A stretch of DNA of 64,000 nucleotides from Lunularia cruciata (taxonomy: Eukaryota > Streptophyta > Marchantiopsida > Lunulariales > Lunulariaceae): contig OX419755.1 of the NCBI GenBank assembly GCA_948567375.1, positions 56,066,291 through 56,130,290 of the forward strand. Direction: 5' to 3'. A program made the translations under genes and the position numbers. Below the pieces are notes generated by a model. The model searched no databases. It was not told the DNA's origin and saw only the letters and a list, made by a program, of their open reading frames with translations. Shown here piece by piece: positions 43,816 to 56,121 of this stretch; position 1 is the stretch's first letter; the number at the start of each line of letters is the position of its first letter.

Positions 43816-44493
43816 TGTAACACCCATTTGTGCATGTGTGTGGTATTGTGATATTTAGCTTGGTATAACAAGTACTTAAGAGATATTATTTATATAGAGA
43901 TAAAGGATGGTTCTATATTAGTCATGGTTAGCTAAAGTTAGTCATAGCTAAGATAGATGGGACCTTACTTTAGAGGAAGTAGAAAAGATGAGCACCACTA
44001 TTTTGGATTTTAGTGTGTTGACTTGGTATTATTCCTAGGTGTTTGGCTTTGGGGAAAGAGTTGAGAACTCTTGGGCCCGCAAGCCTTTTGTTTTGGATTC
44101 TTCTTTAGTCCAAGGATAGCCCATGTGAAGGAATCCTTGCTTTAGTGGTTGGGTCAAGATAAGGGGAATATGCCCATGTGAATGGATATTCCTTTCTACT
44201 TTTTGACTTTACTTGACTTTTAGTCTAGTAACTTAAGTTACTACGGTAATTAGTAACTTTGGTACGTAACTATTTCACAAGTATATAAACAAGGGGTGAG
44301 GAGGTACTCATCATCCTTTCATTTGCAACTATCTCTCTCTCATTGAGTTCTCTAGTGAGCAATGTCTTGAGTCTTGGAGTGTTAGCCTTGGAGGAGTATG
44401 ATGGAGTTGGGGTTCCTTGCCTTCTTAGTCCATGGTGCGCTACCATAATAGCCATCAGAGGTTCATCCTGAGTGAGAGACAGGCCGGCTCACA
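43816..44493 (+). repeat. B3 3' LTR
   Basis: This 678-bp LTR is essentially identical to 36678-37355. Its end ggctcaca is followed by the duplicated target gacc. Confidence 0.93.
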
Positions 44494-45125
44494 GACCTGA
44501 ATGTCATAGCGAGGGAAAGACAAGTAGCGGAGTATGAAATCTTGAAGCAATAGTTTGCTGATTCGAGATTAGAAATTATCCATGCTATGGCAAGAGTAGC
44601 AAAAAAGAGCAAGAGCTAGATAGAGTGATGGAGAGTGTGGAGGAGAAGAAGCAGCTCTGGCAAAGAGAGTTGACAGTGAGATATAAAGAGGAAGAAAGGT
44701 TGAGAGAGTTACTTTGCAATTAGGAGGAGAATATTGTGTAGAAGGAGAAGGAGAAGGAAATTGTGGAAGCCGAGTTTGAAGCGGAATTGGCAATGTATAG
44801 AGAAGATTGGCTTGCAGATCGAGAACAGGAAAGAAAAATGAGATTGGAGCCATTGAAGGAGATCATGATCAAGATGAACGCGATGCTGAGTACAAAGGCC
44901 AGCGTGCGCATTGAAGAAACGAGACTGCACAAGTTCAAGTTGTTGGTGCAGGAGATGAGGAGGAGAAATGCGAAGGATAAAGATTTGAACGTGTTGTTGT
45001 TCAGTCTCCAAACTCGTGTAGATAGGAAGATATTGGAGGTAGAAGACAATATCACAATTAGATTAGACTTAGTGAAATTAGAGATAGATATTTTTGGAAG
45101 GATGTTAGAGCAAAACCCGAAGTAG
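44494..45125 (+). pseudogene. A2 LTR-borne ORF, C-terminal helical part
   Basis: This continues the ORF cut by B3 (…LDL, then NVIARERQVAEYEILKQ). Stops and shifts occur before 44760. The stretch 44763-45125 is open: EAELAMYREDWLADREQER, LEPLKEIMIKMNAML, FKLLVQEMRRRNAKDKDLN and more. Charged heptad-like spacing throughout suggests a coiled coil of about 180 residues. A1 lacks this whole stretch. The full ancestral LTR protein would then be roughly 700 residues: basic N-terminus, globular block, acidic linker, coiled coil. Confidence 0.5.
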
Positions 45126-46160
45126 ATAACATAGGAGTGCAGATGTCTTTGGAGTTACCATTGGAGACATTGGAGAAGAGTGGGTCGGGAGATAAGGAGT
45201 TAGATAGATTACCCACTAGTGGAATTGCAGATAAGGAAAGAGAAGTGTTATAATTGGTAGAAGAGTTAGGAGTTATGAAACCCAAAGTAGAGTAGTAGTA
45301 AGTGAAGTTACTTCGGGATCGGGTTTGAAAGCCAAGGAAGAAGTAGACATCGGATCGGATTAAAAACAATTTAGATATTTGAAGAGGCAGATACAAAGGG
45401 TTGCATTGTAAGTTTGGATCTACAGGTAGAAGAGTTGTAAGGAAACGGTATAGTTGTTAGAACTGTCATTTGCTTCACTATTTAAGAGTGACATTTGCAA
45501 GAAAATGTTGTTCAGTGCTCATTATTTTTGAGAATAGATAAAGCAAAGTATTTGTGAAACAGTGTTGTTGCTTGAGCTTGATTCCAACTATCAATTTTGT
45601 GCTTGTGTTTGTGAGTGTGTGGAGAAATTCAAAGTGCAAGTTAGTGTGCTTGTTGGATGTTGGATTCCACAGCCTTGATCTTCATTTTGTGTGTTTGATC
45701 CTGAGTGAAGTGCAATCAAAGCAATGCCTTGACAGATTTGAGAGGAATTGTAGTGTTGGTAATATTTTGCATTTGTGAGTGCAGTGCAAAGTTGATGGGA
45801 AACAATTTTGATCAAGGAAGTTGTGCCTTCAGTGGAGGGGTGGAACACAATTTTGAGGCAAAGTAGTTTTGCAATGAAGTGCCATTTTTGGGAGAGCCTA
45901 AATCATCACAATCAAGATTGTTTGGAAAGATTTGATGGAGTTGTGTTTAAGAAGTGTAATTCGTGACAAGAATACAAATCAATGCTTGTTACTCTCTTTT
46001 GGGTAAGGTTTCTACCTGAGAGATTAAAGATGCAACCAAGAAGAACTACATCGTGACATTTGACTTTGTATTTGACCAATTCTGAATCATATCTTTGCAG
46101 GAACAAACTTTACTTACCTGATTACCGCAAAAGTGATATTTGCCGGGTTGTCCCATTCTA

Positions 46161-46504
46161 GAAACTAAGAGATTGAGTAGTTTATATACCAAGGAAAGGG
46201 CTAGCTTAGCTTGCACTCCAAGAAAAGTATCTTCTAAAGGAAAACTTCTTTGGAAGTTTTCTTGGGAGTCTTGTACTTAGTTTACCTATAAGTACCTAAC
46301 CATGTACTTCGTCCAAGCATCTAGAATTTCCCTCAATTGAAAGTTCTTAGTTTGATCTTCTATTCTCTTACTTCTCTCCTTGGTCTATTACACTTGTACT
46401 TCACTTACCTATGAATACCATAGCCAACTATGGTATTTTGTGTTATGACAACCTAATCTTTACCTTGACCTTCATACAACTTCATTACACATGGTGTTGT
46501 GTTA
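46161..46504 (+). other. Flank of A2, probably 3' end of family C element
   Basis: This resumes the sequence interrupted at 32661. It has a TATA-like tttatatacc at about 46181-46190 and pyrimidine-rich sequence after it, as in an LTR promoter, so it may be the family C 3' LTR. No partner LTR is in the window to prove this. No coding sequence is seen. Confidence 0.35.
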
Positions 46505-47173
46505 TGGTTTGCTTGGAGAGTGAAAAGGTAATTTAGTGTTGTTTATTTATGTAATGTTGAATTAGATTATATGAAAGATCCTATGGTTGAACCATCTCTA
46601 TATGGTTATTATGGTAGCGTTATCATATTATGGTTTGCATAGCCATGGAAATGTAAATGAGCAAAGTTTATCTTAACATTAGTGGAGTAAGTTGTATGAT
46701 AGATCCCACGGTTAGGTTGTTGCCATGTGAGCAATCTATGTACATGTATACAATTGGTCACATGGATTATGGTCTTGTCTTCTTTGAGATCTCTTATGTA
46801 TATAGGTGGTGGAGAGTTGAAAGGAAGGTGTGTTTTAGTGGGAGGAGTCTTGAGTAGGAAGAGGATGTTGAGAGTGAGAGTTGTAGCAGAGTGTTGTTGT
46901 GTTGTGGTTTGCATAGCCGTACAAAAGTAACTTATTGTGTTTATCCCTACATTAGTGGAGTAGGTGGTATGATAGATCTAACGGATGAGATGTTGCCATG
47001 TGAGCAATCTATGTATATATATGTGATTGGTCACGTTGGTTACAATCTTATCATGTTTGGGTGCTCTAATATATATATAGGTGAGGGAGAATGGAAAGAA
47101 GGAAGAGGGAGTCGAGGAGTCTTGAGGAGGAGGAGGACATTGGGAGTGAGAGTTGCAGCAGAGTGCGAGTGTT
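46505..47173 (+). repeat. Tandem repeat, 274-bp unit (about 2.4 copies)
   Basis: Units begin with tggtttgc at 46505 (partial, 126 bp), 46631 and 46905. The two long units share tggtttgcatagcc, attagtggagta, tgccatgtgagcaatctatg, a TATA-like tatatagg and gagagttg followed by agcagagtg. The array ends where unit D starts. Repeated TATA-like and spacer sequence suggests an LTR upstream region that has been duplicated. No protein is likely. Confidence 0.7.
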
Positions 47174-48826
47174 AGAGCATCAAAGGAGGCATTTGAGCAT
47201 GAGATGTCCCATGCTCTTGATCTGCCACTCCTGAACCCTTTTCTCATCAAAATTCAGATCTTCCACCATGACAGCTTACGGGATTGAATGGTGGAACATT
47301 TTGGGGTGGTATTCATGGAGTTGGTGATGGGAAACCCGGATCCTATTGTCCTTCCGGTGCTTACTTATAGACATGTTCAAGAACTGAAAACCTATGTGCT
47401 TCTATAGTTGGAGAATGCCTGAATTTTTGCTCATAAGCTTCAAGGTGGAGTTGTGGGGTCCATTTGTCAAAAAGAGAAGAAACAAAAGGACAAATTTCCA
47501 AAAGATTGGGTCCAAGAGAAGGAGTCTAAAGTTTTCAACCATTGGGGGAGTTTGAGGAGTGCATTTGAGGAGTAAAGACAATGGTTGGAGAGAAGAGCTG
47601 ACAGCTTGCAAGCTAAAGACTGAAATCAGACCATTTGAGTAGATTTTGAGAGGGATATCATCAATTGAGTCAAAGGGGTTAGAATTCATACCTAGGAACA
47701 CAAAGTAGGCAATTGGGAGAGCTTCTTGATACATTTTCATAATCTGTTAGTGGGGTTAGAGAGAAGAAAAAGTTATTATAGCTTTGACCACAAGAAATTC
47801 TAGTTTTGGATCAATCTCAAATCAGATCTGATAGATTGAATTTGAAGCTTTTGAGATGTAAGGTGTTGGAGAAGAATTGATGATCAGGTTTGGAGTTTTG
47901 GTCACTCCCCAAGTTGTGGTTTGAGATACCCTATGAAAATTTTCAGTCTTGTTTTTGGTAAGGGTTTCACCTTTGTGCAAAGGTTTAATGTGAATTCTTG
48001 AAATACAGAATTCAAGGTCTTGGATCAAGTATACTTGGGTCTATAGAGCTCACAAGTTAGCCCAACTCAGAAATTGATCCACATCTAGAGACCGGAATTG
48101 GATTAGGCTACAAAAATTTGCTGGATTTTAGACAAGGACACAACCAAATACTGGGAAAAATTTGATTAGCTCTAGATCTATGGAGAGTGAAATCTGATGC
48201 AAAACATTCCATTGCAAATACTGTCATAAGCTCGGTAGAGTAGTTTTATCTTCCATCTTAATTGGATGTCAATTCTCCTATCTTGTGACTATGATTGAGG
48301 GTTTCAAATTGCTAGAGTGTTTGTAAAGATCAAATGTAAGTTTGAATCAAAAATCTGGGAAGAAGTTGCCAAGAACCAAGAGCAAACCCTAAAAGATGGG
48401 TTTCAAAATTAGGGTGAAAGTTCCAAAAAACCTAGCCAAGTTTGAGAGGTTGTCAAGGGAGCTATATTGACCTAATTGAGACCTATTTATGTCATTGGAA
48501 AGCTTATCTCATAGGCTTTCCCTTAAATCTTAGAACTTTTTAATCGAAGCTATAGGAAAAAAGTTATGTTTGTATAAGTTGTGCATAGTTTTCCCTATCA
48601 AGAAGACATAAGAATACTCCACTTGGAGTAGAAATTTGTTGAAATCTAAAGTTCAAATTGGATGAGACTTGGAGTACAGGTTGAAATGAGCTTGATGATA
48701 GAGCAAGAAGGCTCTGAAGCTCTTTTTTGACAAAAAGCACAAAGAGTTGTTGCCACATTCTTGTGATTGGATTGTCTCTATGCTTGCATGTCTATTTGTA
48801 CACCCAGTTGGCTTGGATTAGTGTGC
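47174..48826 (+). repeat. D left repeat, first part
   Basis: This is paralogous to 59888-61530 along its length, with shared landmarks such as gcttacgggattg, gttgtggggtccacttgtca and catacctagga. No ORF of note. It is interrupted by B4; the uninterrupted arrangement is seen in the right repeat near 61535-61550. Confidence 0.65.
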
Positions 48827-49517
48827 TGTGAGCCGGCCTGTCTCTCACTTAAGATGAACCTCTGATGGCTATTATGGTAGCGCACCATGGCCTAAGAAGG
48901 CAAGGAACCCCAACTCCATCATATTCCTCCAAGGCTAACACTCCAAGACTCAAGACATTGCTCACCAGAGAACTCAATAGGAGAGAGATAGTTGTGAATG
49001 AAAGGATGATGAGTACCTCCTCATCCCTTGTTTATATACTTGTGAAATAGTTACGCACCAAAGTTACTAATTACTGGGGTAACTTAAGTTACTAGGCTAA
49101 AAGTCAAGTAAAGTCAAAAAGTAGAAAGGAATATCCATTCACATGGCATATTTCCCTAAGCATGTGGTCTTATCTTGACCCAACCACTAAGTCAAGGATT
49201 CCTTCACATGGGCTATCCTTGGACTAAAGAAGAATCCAAAACAAAAAGGCTTGCGGGCCCAAGAGTTCTCAACTCTTTCCTCAAAGCTAAACACCTAGGA
49301 ATCATACCAAGTCAACACACTAAAATCCAAAATAGTGGTGCTTATCTTTTCTACTTCCTCTAAAGTAAGGTCCCCTCTATCTTAGCTATGACTAACTTTA
49401 GCTAATCATGACTACTGTTGAATCATCCTTTATCTCTATATAAATGATATCTCTCAAGTACTTGTAATACCAAGCTAAATATCATAATACCACACACATG
49501 CATAAATAGGTGTTACA
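48827..49517 (-). repeat. B4 3' LTR
   Basis: This 691-bp LTR is longer than those of B2 and B3 because it keeps the segment ctaagcatgtggtcttatc near 49155-49175. B1 LTRs also have that segment, while B2 and B3 lack it. This marks an older LTR subtype. Confidence 0.9.
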
Positions 49518-49565
49518 TTTACCCTCAGACTAAGTTTTCACTTTGTCCTCAAAGTGAAGGTCTTT

Positions 49566-52500
49566 CTACCTTCTATGATACATCTTCAACTTATCATGGT
49601 TAATCCTATCAAAGTGTCTTCCTCCCAACTCCTTGAGATCATAGGTGTAATTGCCCCACACCTTCTCCACTATGAAAGGTCCAAAGTACTTAGGCAAAAA
49701 CTTCTTTTGCACTCTCTTGAATCGAATGGAATCAAACAACATTACCAATCACCTTCTTTCAAAGGCTTGACCTTCTTTTTGCCCTGCCTCTTGTCATAGC
49801 TCTCCTTTTGCTTCCTTTGGGCTTGCTCCACTTGAACCATAGCAACTGCTCTTGCCTGTTCCAACTCCATGAGTTGATCCTTCCTTGACTTCTCTGCATC
49901 AGCCCCCTTGTGCTTTCTTCAATCTCCTATGAATGCTTTGGAAGGTAGGAAGATCAAGATGAATAGGTAAGGTAGACTCAATACCATATACCAATTGAAA
50001 TGGAGAATATCCAATGGAAGTCTTCATGGTTGTCCTATACTCCCACAAAACTGCATGAATCCTCTTGTCCCAATGATGTTTAGCCCCCACCATTTTTGCA
50101 TCTTTGGCCAATATCATGCACAAGGTCTGATTGGTTCTCTTTGCCAAGCCATTGGAATTTGGCTTATAGGATTTAGTTACTCTATGTGTGATAGAGAAAT
50201 GTCATAGCATAGCTATAGTGATGCTTCTTGTAAACTCTCCTCCTCTATCAAAAACCAACTCCAAAGGGCAAACCTAGTGATAATGCGTTCATAAAGAAAT
50301 CTCCCAACTTCATCTTCATTCTTGTCCCTCAATGGTCTAGCCTCAACCCACTTAGTAAGGTAATTAGTAACTACCACAATGTACTGATTGTTCCTTGGGG
50401 TTCTATTGAGAGGAAAATACAAAATCAATTGGAGTGGAAGTAGATTTTCTAGCAAAAGCTTGACAAACATAACAAGTTTTGTAATAATCAAGACAATCCT
50501 TGAAAATCCCTCTCCAATGGTAACCTGCATCTAGAATCTTGAAAGCAGTCACCTTTCCTGCAAAGTGTCCTCCAGACACTAAACCTTCATGAAACTCCTT
50601 TATGAGTAAGATAGACTCTTCCTTACCCACTGCTCTTCAAAGTAGACCATATGCTCCTTGGTGAAAAAGAATATCCTCCACCATTGTGTAAGGTCTAGAT
50701 CTTGCTGTTAGGGCCTTCCTCTCCCTAGCATGCATCCCTTCTGGATAGTTACCTCTTGTCACAAAATCCACAATCTCCTTGTACTACATTGGAACCTCTT
50801 GAGTGATTGAGATTGTCATGAGCTCCCCATTCTGGAAGGAATCATCCACTGGCTCATCTCCATCATGATCATAGGTCCTAGATAACAAATCAGCATTTGC
50901 ATGTTTCTTTCCTGGCCTATCCTTAATGGTGTAGTCATACTCAGACAAGAATATCATCCACCTTGCTAGTCTCCCTTCAACATTAGACTTGTTGAAGATG
51001 TACTTCAAAGCCTTGTGACCTATGAAAATGGTGGCTTTCCCTCCAATCAAGTAGTGTCTAAACTTCTTGAGACCAAAGATCACTGCCAACCCTTCTCTCT
51101 CCGTGACAGAGTAGTTCTTCTCTGTTGAAACCATTTGCCTACTAGCATAAGCTATAGGATGATCATGCCCATTTTGGTCTAATTGACTAAGAGTGCATCC
51201 TATAGCTACATTAGAAGCATCAATGTAGAGGATGAAAGGCTTACTCCAATCAGGTTTAGCAAGAATCGGAGCTACAACAAGGGATTGCTTGAGCTCCTCA
51301 AAAGCTTTGAGAGCCTCCTTGTCTTCCAAAATCACCATGTAATCTACACCCTTCTTCATGTAGATGGTCAATGCATAAGCCTTGTTGGAAAATGAGAAGA
51401 TGAACCTCCTATAGTACCCAACCATCCCCAAGAATTGGTGTAACTTTGTCAAGCTTGAAGGGAATGGAAGGTCTGAGATTTTCCTCACCTTCTCAAGATC
51501 AATTGCTATTCCATCCTTGGAGATGATATGCCCCAAAATAAGACCTTCTTCACATCCAAAAATGCACTTCTTTGGGTTGAGTGATGCATTTGCCTCATCC
51601 AAGCATTGCAAGACTTTGATTAGGTGTTCAAAGTGCTCCTCCTTGCTCCCATAGACACAAAAGTCATCAATGAAGTGTCTCACAAATTTCCCAATGAAAG
51701 GTTCAAATACCTTGTTCATGAACCGTTGGAATGTGGCTGGAGCATTGCAAAGCCCAAAAGGCATGACCTTGAAAGCGTAAGTTCCCCAAGGTGTGGTGAA
51801 CGTGGTGAGTTGTTGATGTTCTGGTGCAATCTTGATTTGGTTATATCCACTATAACCATCTCCAAAATTGTACCTCTCATGACCTACAACCTCCTCCAAG
51901 ATCTTATCAATGAATGACAATGGGTAGTAATCCTTCTTGGTAACAGCATTGAGCTTCTTGTAATCTACACATACCCACACTTACCATTCTTTTTCTTCAC
52001 AATGACAATTGGAGACACCCATTTTGAATTCTCCACCTCAAAGATAAATCCGGCCTCCTTGAGCTTATCAATCCCCTCCTTCACAACCAAAGATATTGGT
52101 GGGCTAATGCAACGTTGCTTTTGGCGGATTAGTCTTGCATGCCACTCCACCTCTATCTTGTGCTCCTCCAAGGTGACTTCCTTCAAATCCTTGTAACTAA
52201 AAGCAAACACATGGATGAACTTGCAGAAAATCTCCTCAAATCTCACCTTCTCCTCCTTGGTAACATTTGGGCCATACTTGAGGGTAGCTAACCTTCTCTC
52301 TACCTCCTCAAGTGTCAATGGTGATTTATCTGAGTCCTTCAAAACCTCTGGCTTAGGTGCAAAATCCATAGCACACAAGAGATACACATCTGAATCAGAT
52401 TCAGATTCATCCTCCTCCGTGGAAGTCTCCTCCTCCATGCTTGTGTCCACACCTGAAGCTCCTTCTTTAGAATCTGATTCCCAATAAGCAAAAGATGGTG

Positions 52501-54340
52501 TATTTGAATGTGAAGTGTTGGTGGTGTTAGTCATAGGAAACTGTGACCCTATGGTTTGATGGCCCGATTCTCAAGTACCCTTTGTGCCATCTATCAATTG
52601 TGCATGCTGCTCTCAACCATGGCCTTCCAAGAAGTAAGTCATAGCTTGAATCCTTCAAGACTTGGAAAGTCATGAGATTTTGAACTCTCATAACTGAAAC
52701 TACAACTTTATCCATCACCCCTACTGGTCGAACTTGTTGCTTGTTTGCCATGCTCACCACAAATGTTGAAGGTCTTGAGGGTATCATACCCAAATTTTTC
52801 ATCAACCTTTCTGACATGGCATTCATTGCTTATCCTCCATCAACCAATGCATCCTTGATGTTGTGACCATTCACTCTCACATCAATCTTGGAGGCATATT
52901 CACAAGCCTTCCATGGTGTTGGCTTGGCATCCACCACCCCCATTGATATTGGAGCTTTTGCCTTCTTCTTCTTGCTCCTTGTAGAACTCAAACCACCTCT
53001 AAGCTCCTTTCTCAAGGTAGGGTTCAAAGCAATCAATTGGCGCACTATGATGTTAGCCTTGTGACTACCAACATCCTCCAACACATTGTAGTTCTATTGT
53101 TGCTTTGAAATCAAGAAATCCTCTATCCCCAACTTCTTCCTTGGAGTCTTTGTTGTTGATAGTGTTGAGGTGCAAGTGCTTCTAGTAGACATAGGAGTAT
53201 CCTTGCTTGGAGTAAATCCTTGAGAAGAGTGAACATCCTCTGCAAAACAAGTTCTCTTCTTCTCTTGTGCCAAAAGCTCCAAATTAAGACTCTTAGAGTT
53301 TGAGCACTCTCCCTTCTCATACTTGCTCTCCACCACATCTATGGATGATATCTCCTTACCTTTTTTGGATTAGGAGCCACTTGGGTTTCACTACCACCCT
53401 CTTTCCCTCTATTGGCTCTCTCATAACCCCTTCCTCCATGGTAAGTGGAATTTGGGCAATTCCTTTGGATATGGCCTCTTCCTCCACAACCAAAACAATT
53501 TCTATCATTGAAATTGTTAAATGGTTGGCCTCCTCTATATGGATAAGCTCCATAACTCCTAGGCCCTCTCCCTACATTTTGATCCACCTCTCTCTTCTCC
53601 CATAGTTGCACCACATTGATCTTGAGATTCGCAAGTTGTTCTGTGATGGTTTGAAGTGGATCCTTTGGTGGAGGTGCAAGAATTGGAGCAACTACTACTT
53701 GTGGTGCAACCCTTGTCCCCAAAGTATCAGAAGTTCCACCATACTTGTAGCCTTGAGGAGGATGCACAACCTCCTTCACCACCAAATCACTCTCATCTCC
53801 TTCCAAACTCTCCTCCATACGAATTGTGATCTTGATAGCTTCAACCTTGGAAGAAGGTTTCTCATATCTCACCTTACTTCTAATTTGTGGTCTCAACCCT
53901 CCCACAAAATTCTTGGTGAGCATGGATCCTATGCCAATCATTGTAGTCTCCACATCATCTCCACCCTTCCTCAACACTATGCGAAATCTGGACTCTAACT
54001 TTTCCACTCTTTCCACATAGACTCTCACTTTCTGTCCATCTCTTTGCTTGAGAAATGTAACCTCACTCATCAATCTCTCATGACTCTCATTAGGAAGAAA
54101 GTTCTCAATGAGTGTTGAAGTCAAAGTCTCCCAAGACTCCTCTTCCCCATCTCTCCTCTCTCTCTTTTGGTATTCTGACTCATACCATGTAAGTGCTGCA
54201 TCCTCAAAGAAATCTGGTAATAATGAGGCCCACTCATTCTTCCTCCTCTCATTGTTTCCTATGCAAGCTCTCTTGAAGTCTCTCACAAAGGCCTCCACAT
54301 CTTCTCCATCCTTGCCAAAGAAAACTGGAAGTTTCCCCAT
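49566..54340 (-). pseudogene. B4 gag-pol (frameshifted)
   Basis: From ATG 54340, Gag and its knuckle are open to 53339 (CFGCGGRGHIQRNC kept). A deletion near 53360-53340 shifts the frame. Then come fragments for the linker (53336-53094, 53084-52830), protease (52826-52527; the active site is disrupted because the glycine-serine after LVDGG runs into a stop near 52830), pre-RT (52534-51965), RT and RNase H (51980-50784, 398 codons, FIDDFCVYG kept) and integrase in four pieces (50630-50403, 50530-50213, 50147-49899, 49748-49566). Domain order is as in B2. Decay is intermediate between B1 and B3. Confidence 0.9.
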
Positions 54341-54580
54341 CTTAACCCTTCACTATCTTTCTTTTCTCTCAATTTTTTTTTCTTTTTTTCTTTTCTTTTC
54401 TCTCACTCTATTACTAATAGAGTATATACATGACTAACACCATCTGAGAATAATCCACTCTAGGGAACACAAAAGGTTCAGGTTGCTCTAAGATTTCTAT
54501 AGCAACATCAAATCCTAGAGTGCATATTAATCGAACCCTCATGGATAGTTTATCCATAAGTTTAAAGATTATCTCCATCA

Positions 54581-55054
54581 CTAATCTTGAGAACTAGTTG
54601 ATGAAGGTGATGGTATTTCTGTAGCTGTACTAAGACTCTCTCCAAGATCCTTCACCAAAGTCTCCAAAAGTGATTTTACTCCACTACACTCATGTCCTTC
54701 TGGAAGTCCTTCAACTCCACAAACCTCACACAACTCCTTGGTCTTAGATCTTCTCCCTCCCAATCTTGGTGAAGAAGGTCCAACATGCAAACCCAAGTCA
54801 AGTAAGCCTCTCCTTTCCCTCGATCTCTTGCTCTCAAAGGTCAATGGACATGAAGTTGCCTTATGTCCCTTCTCTCCACATAGAAAACACTTAGACTCAC
54901 TCTTTCCTCCAAGTGGTGTAGGTTTTTGGATCTTCTCAATACTCTCTTCAAATTCTATTGTAAACTCTCTTTTCGTCAAATCCACCCCTACAATCAGCTC
55001 AAACCCTTGGGGAACCTTGCATAATCTCAATTTCCACTCTTGATGACCCTCCAT
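54581..55054 (-). CDS. B4 ORF0: CCHC zinc-knuckle protein, still open
   Basis: This is a 157-residue frame from ATG 55054, the same length as in B2 and B3. The knuckle CFLCGEKGHKATSC and the cluster CEVCGVEGLPEGHEC are intact. It differs from B2 at about a dozen residues, mostly mild changes. It stayed open while gag-pol of the same element gained several frameshifts. Expression is unlikely because the LTR promoter and primer site are deleted. Confidence 0.65.
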   Translation of the reverse strand: MEGHQEWKLRLCKVPQGFELIVGVDLTKREFTIEFEESIEKIQKPTPLGGKSESKCFLCGEKGHKATSCPLTFESKRSRERRGLLDLGLHVGPSSPRLGGRRSKTKELCEVCGVEGLPEGHECSGVKSLLETLVKDLGESLSTATEIPSPSSTSSQD

Positions 55055-55737
55055 GTTCCCAAGATGAATCTAAACACTCAAACGTGTTGTTGCTCTCAAA
55101 CTCCTCATGCATGAGATCTCCACTCTGCAGAATTGACTCTTCCTCACAATGTCACTCAAATCTCCCAACCAGTATGTGATAGTACTTTGAAATTTTTCAC
55201 ACTTGCTGACAGCTCTAGGGCATCCCTCTCTGCAAAATTTCAGATTTTTTCATTGAGCCATTTGGCCTAAACATCTTTCTATTCATCACACATATTCTAG
55301 ATTTGGTCTGAAAACCACCCCCCTCACTTCAAAAACTCATAACGCCTGCGCAAGTACGATCTCTCTCTAATTTTTATGGCAGCAGGTAGAATAAAATGCA
55401 CTGAATTTTCTTGGAAGTTTTCAGGACAATTCAATGAAAATTAAAGAAATGGTAGACTCTGTATAATTTTCTAAAGAGCATGTAGTTGCGGGAGCACTTT
55501 TCCCTATCAACTTTCAAAAATTATAGCCCAGTGCCCATAGTAGCTTTCACAATAATTTCAAGTGTGCTAATTGAAAGATAAGCCAAGCTATCTTATGTAG
55601 AAATTTCAAGTCCAGATCTCAAACTTGAAATTTTGCTCAAAATCACCTTAATCCCCAAAATCTGCAATCCACCTCACACAGTCTCTCCAATTCCTCTCAT
55701 GTGTACAAGATGTACAAAATCACCTCAAAGACATCAT

Positions 55738-56121
55738 CCATTCACATGGGCATATTCCTCTAAGCATGTTGTCTTATCTTGACCCAACCACTAAGTCAAG
55801 GATTCCTTCACATGGGCTATCCTTGGACTAAAGAAGAATCCAAAACAAAAAGGCTTGCGGGCCCAAGAGTTATCAACTCTTTTCTCAAAGCTAAACACCT
55901 AGGAATCATACCAAGTCAATACACAAAAATCCAAAATAGTGGTGCTCATCTTTTCTACTTCCTCTAAAGTAAGGTCCCCTCTATCTTAGCAATGACTAAA
56001 TTTAGCTAATCATGACTACTATAGAATCATCCTTTATCTCTATATAAATAATATCTCTCAAGTACTTGTAATACAAAGCTAAATATCACAATACCACACA
56101 CATGCATAAATGGGTGTTACA
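55738..56121 (-). repeat. B4 5' LTR remnant (384 bp)
   Basis: It joins the leader at acatcat directly to ccattcacatgg in mid-LTR. Compared with B2, about 280 bp of leader including the primer-binding site and about 310 bp of LTR including the TATA box are missing. Only an at dinucleotide is shared at the junction, so this is an illegitimate-recombination type deletion. Confidence 0.85.

Larger units (their letters stand above)
36678..44493 (+). mobile_element. Element B3: complete family B retrotransposon, recently inserted
   Basis: This 7816-bp element has 678-bp LTRs differing at about 2 positions and a 4-bp target duplication gacc (36674-36677 and 44494-44497). The primer-binding site, ORF0 and polypurine tract are intact. 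Its gag-pol has one frameshift and one nonsense codon, so it could move only with proteins from elsewhere, for example a copy like B2. Confidence 0.93.
32667..46155 (+). mobile_element. A2: solo family A LTR carrying two nested insertions
   Basis: A2 is made of three LTR segments (32667-32953, 34876-36677, 44498-46155; about 3.75 kb in all) in one orientation. They run from tgtggtacccacat to ttgccgggttgtccca, with no internal element region, and are bracketed by the 5-bp duplication ttcta. It is therefore a solo LTR left by LTR-LTR recombination. It is about 650 bp longer than the A1 LTRs, because A1 lacks the helical coding stretch that A2 keeps. A' interrupts it at 32954 and B3 at 36678. 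Confidence 0.85.
48827..56121 (-). mobile_element. Element B4: decayed family B retrotransposon
   Basis: This minus-strand element is 7295 bp. Its 3' LTR is 48827-49517. Its 5' LTR is cut to 55738-56121 by a deletion that also removed the primer-binding site. The flanks gtgc and ctgc match 3 of 4 bases, and the D right repeat shows the site without insertion, so this is a true insertion with an aged 4-bp duplication. gag-pol has several frameshifts. ORF0 is still open. Confidence 0.9.
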
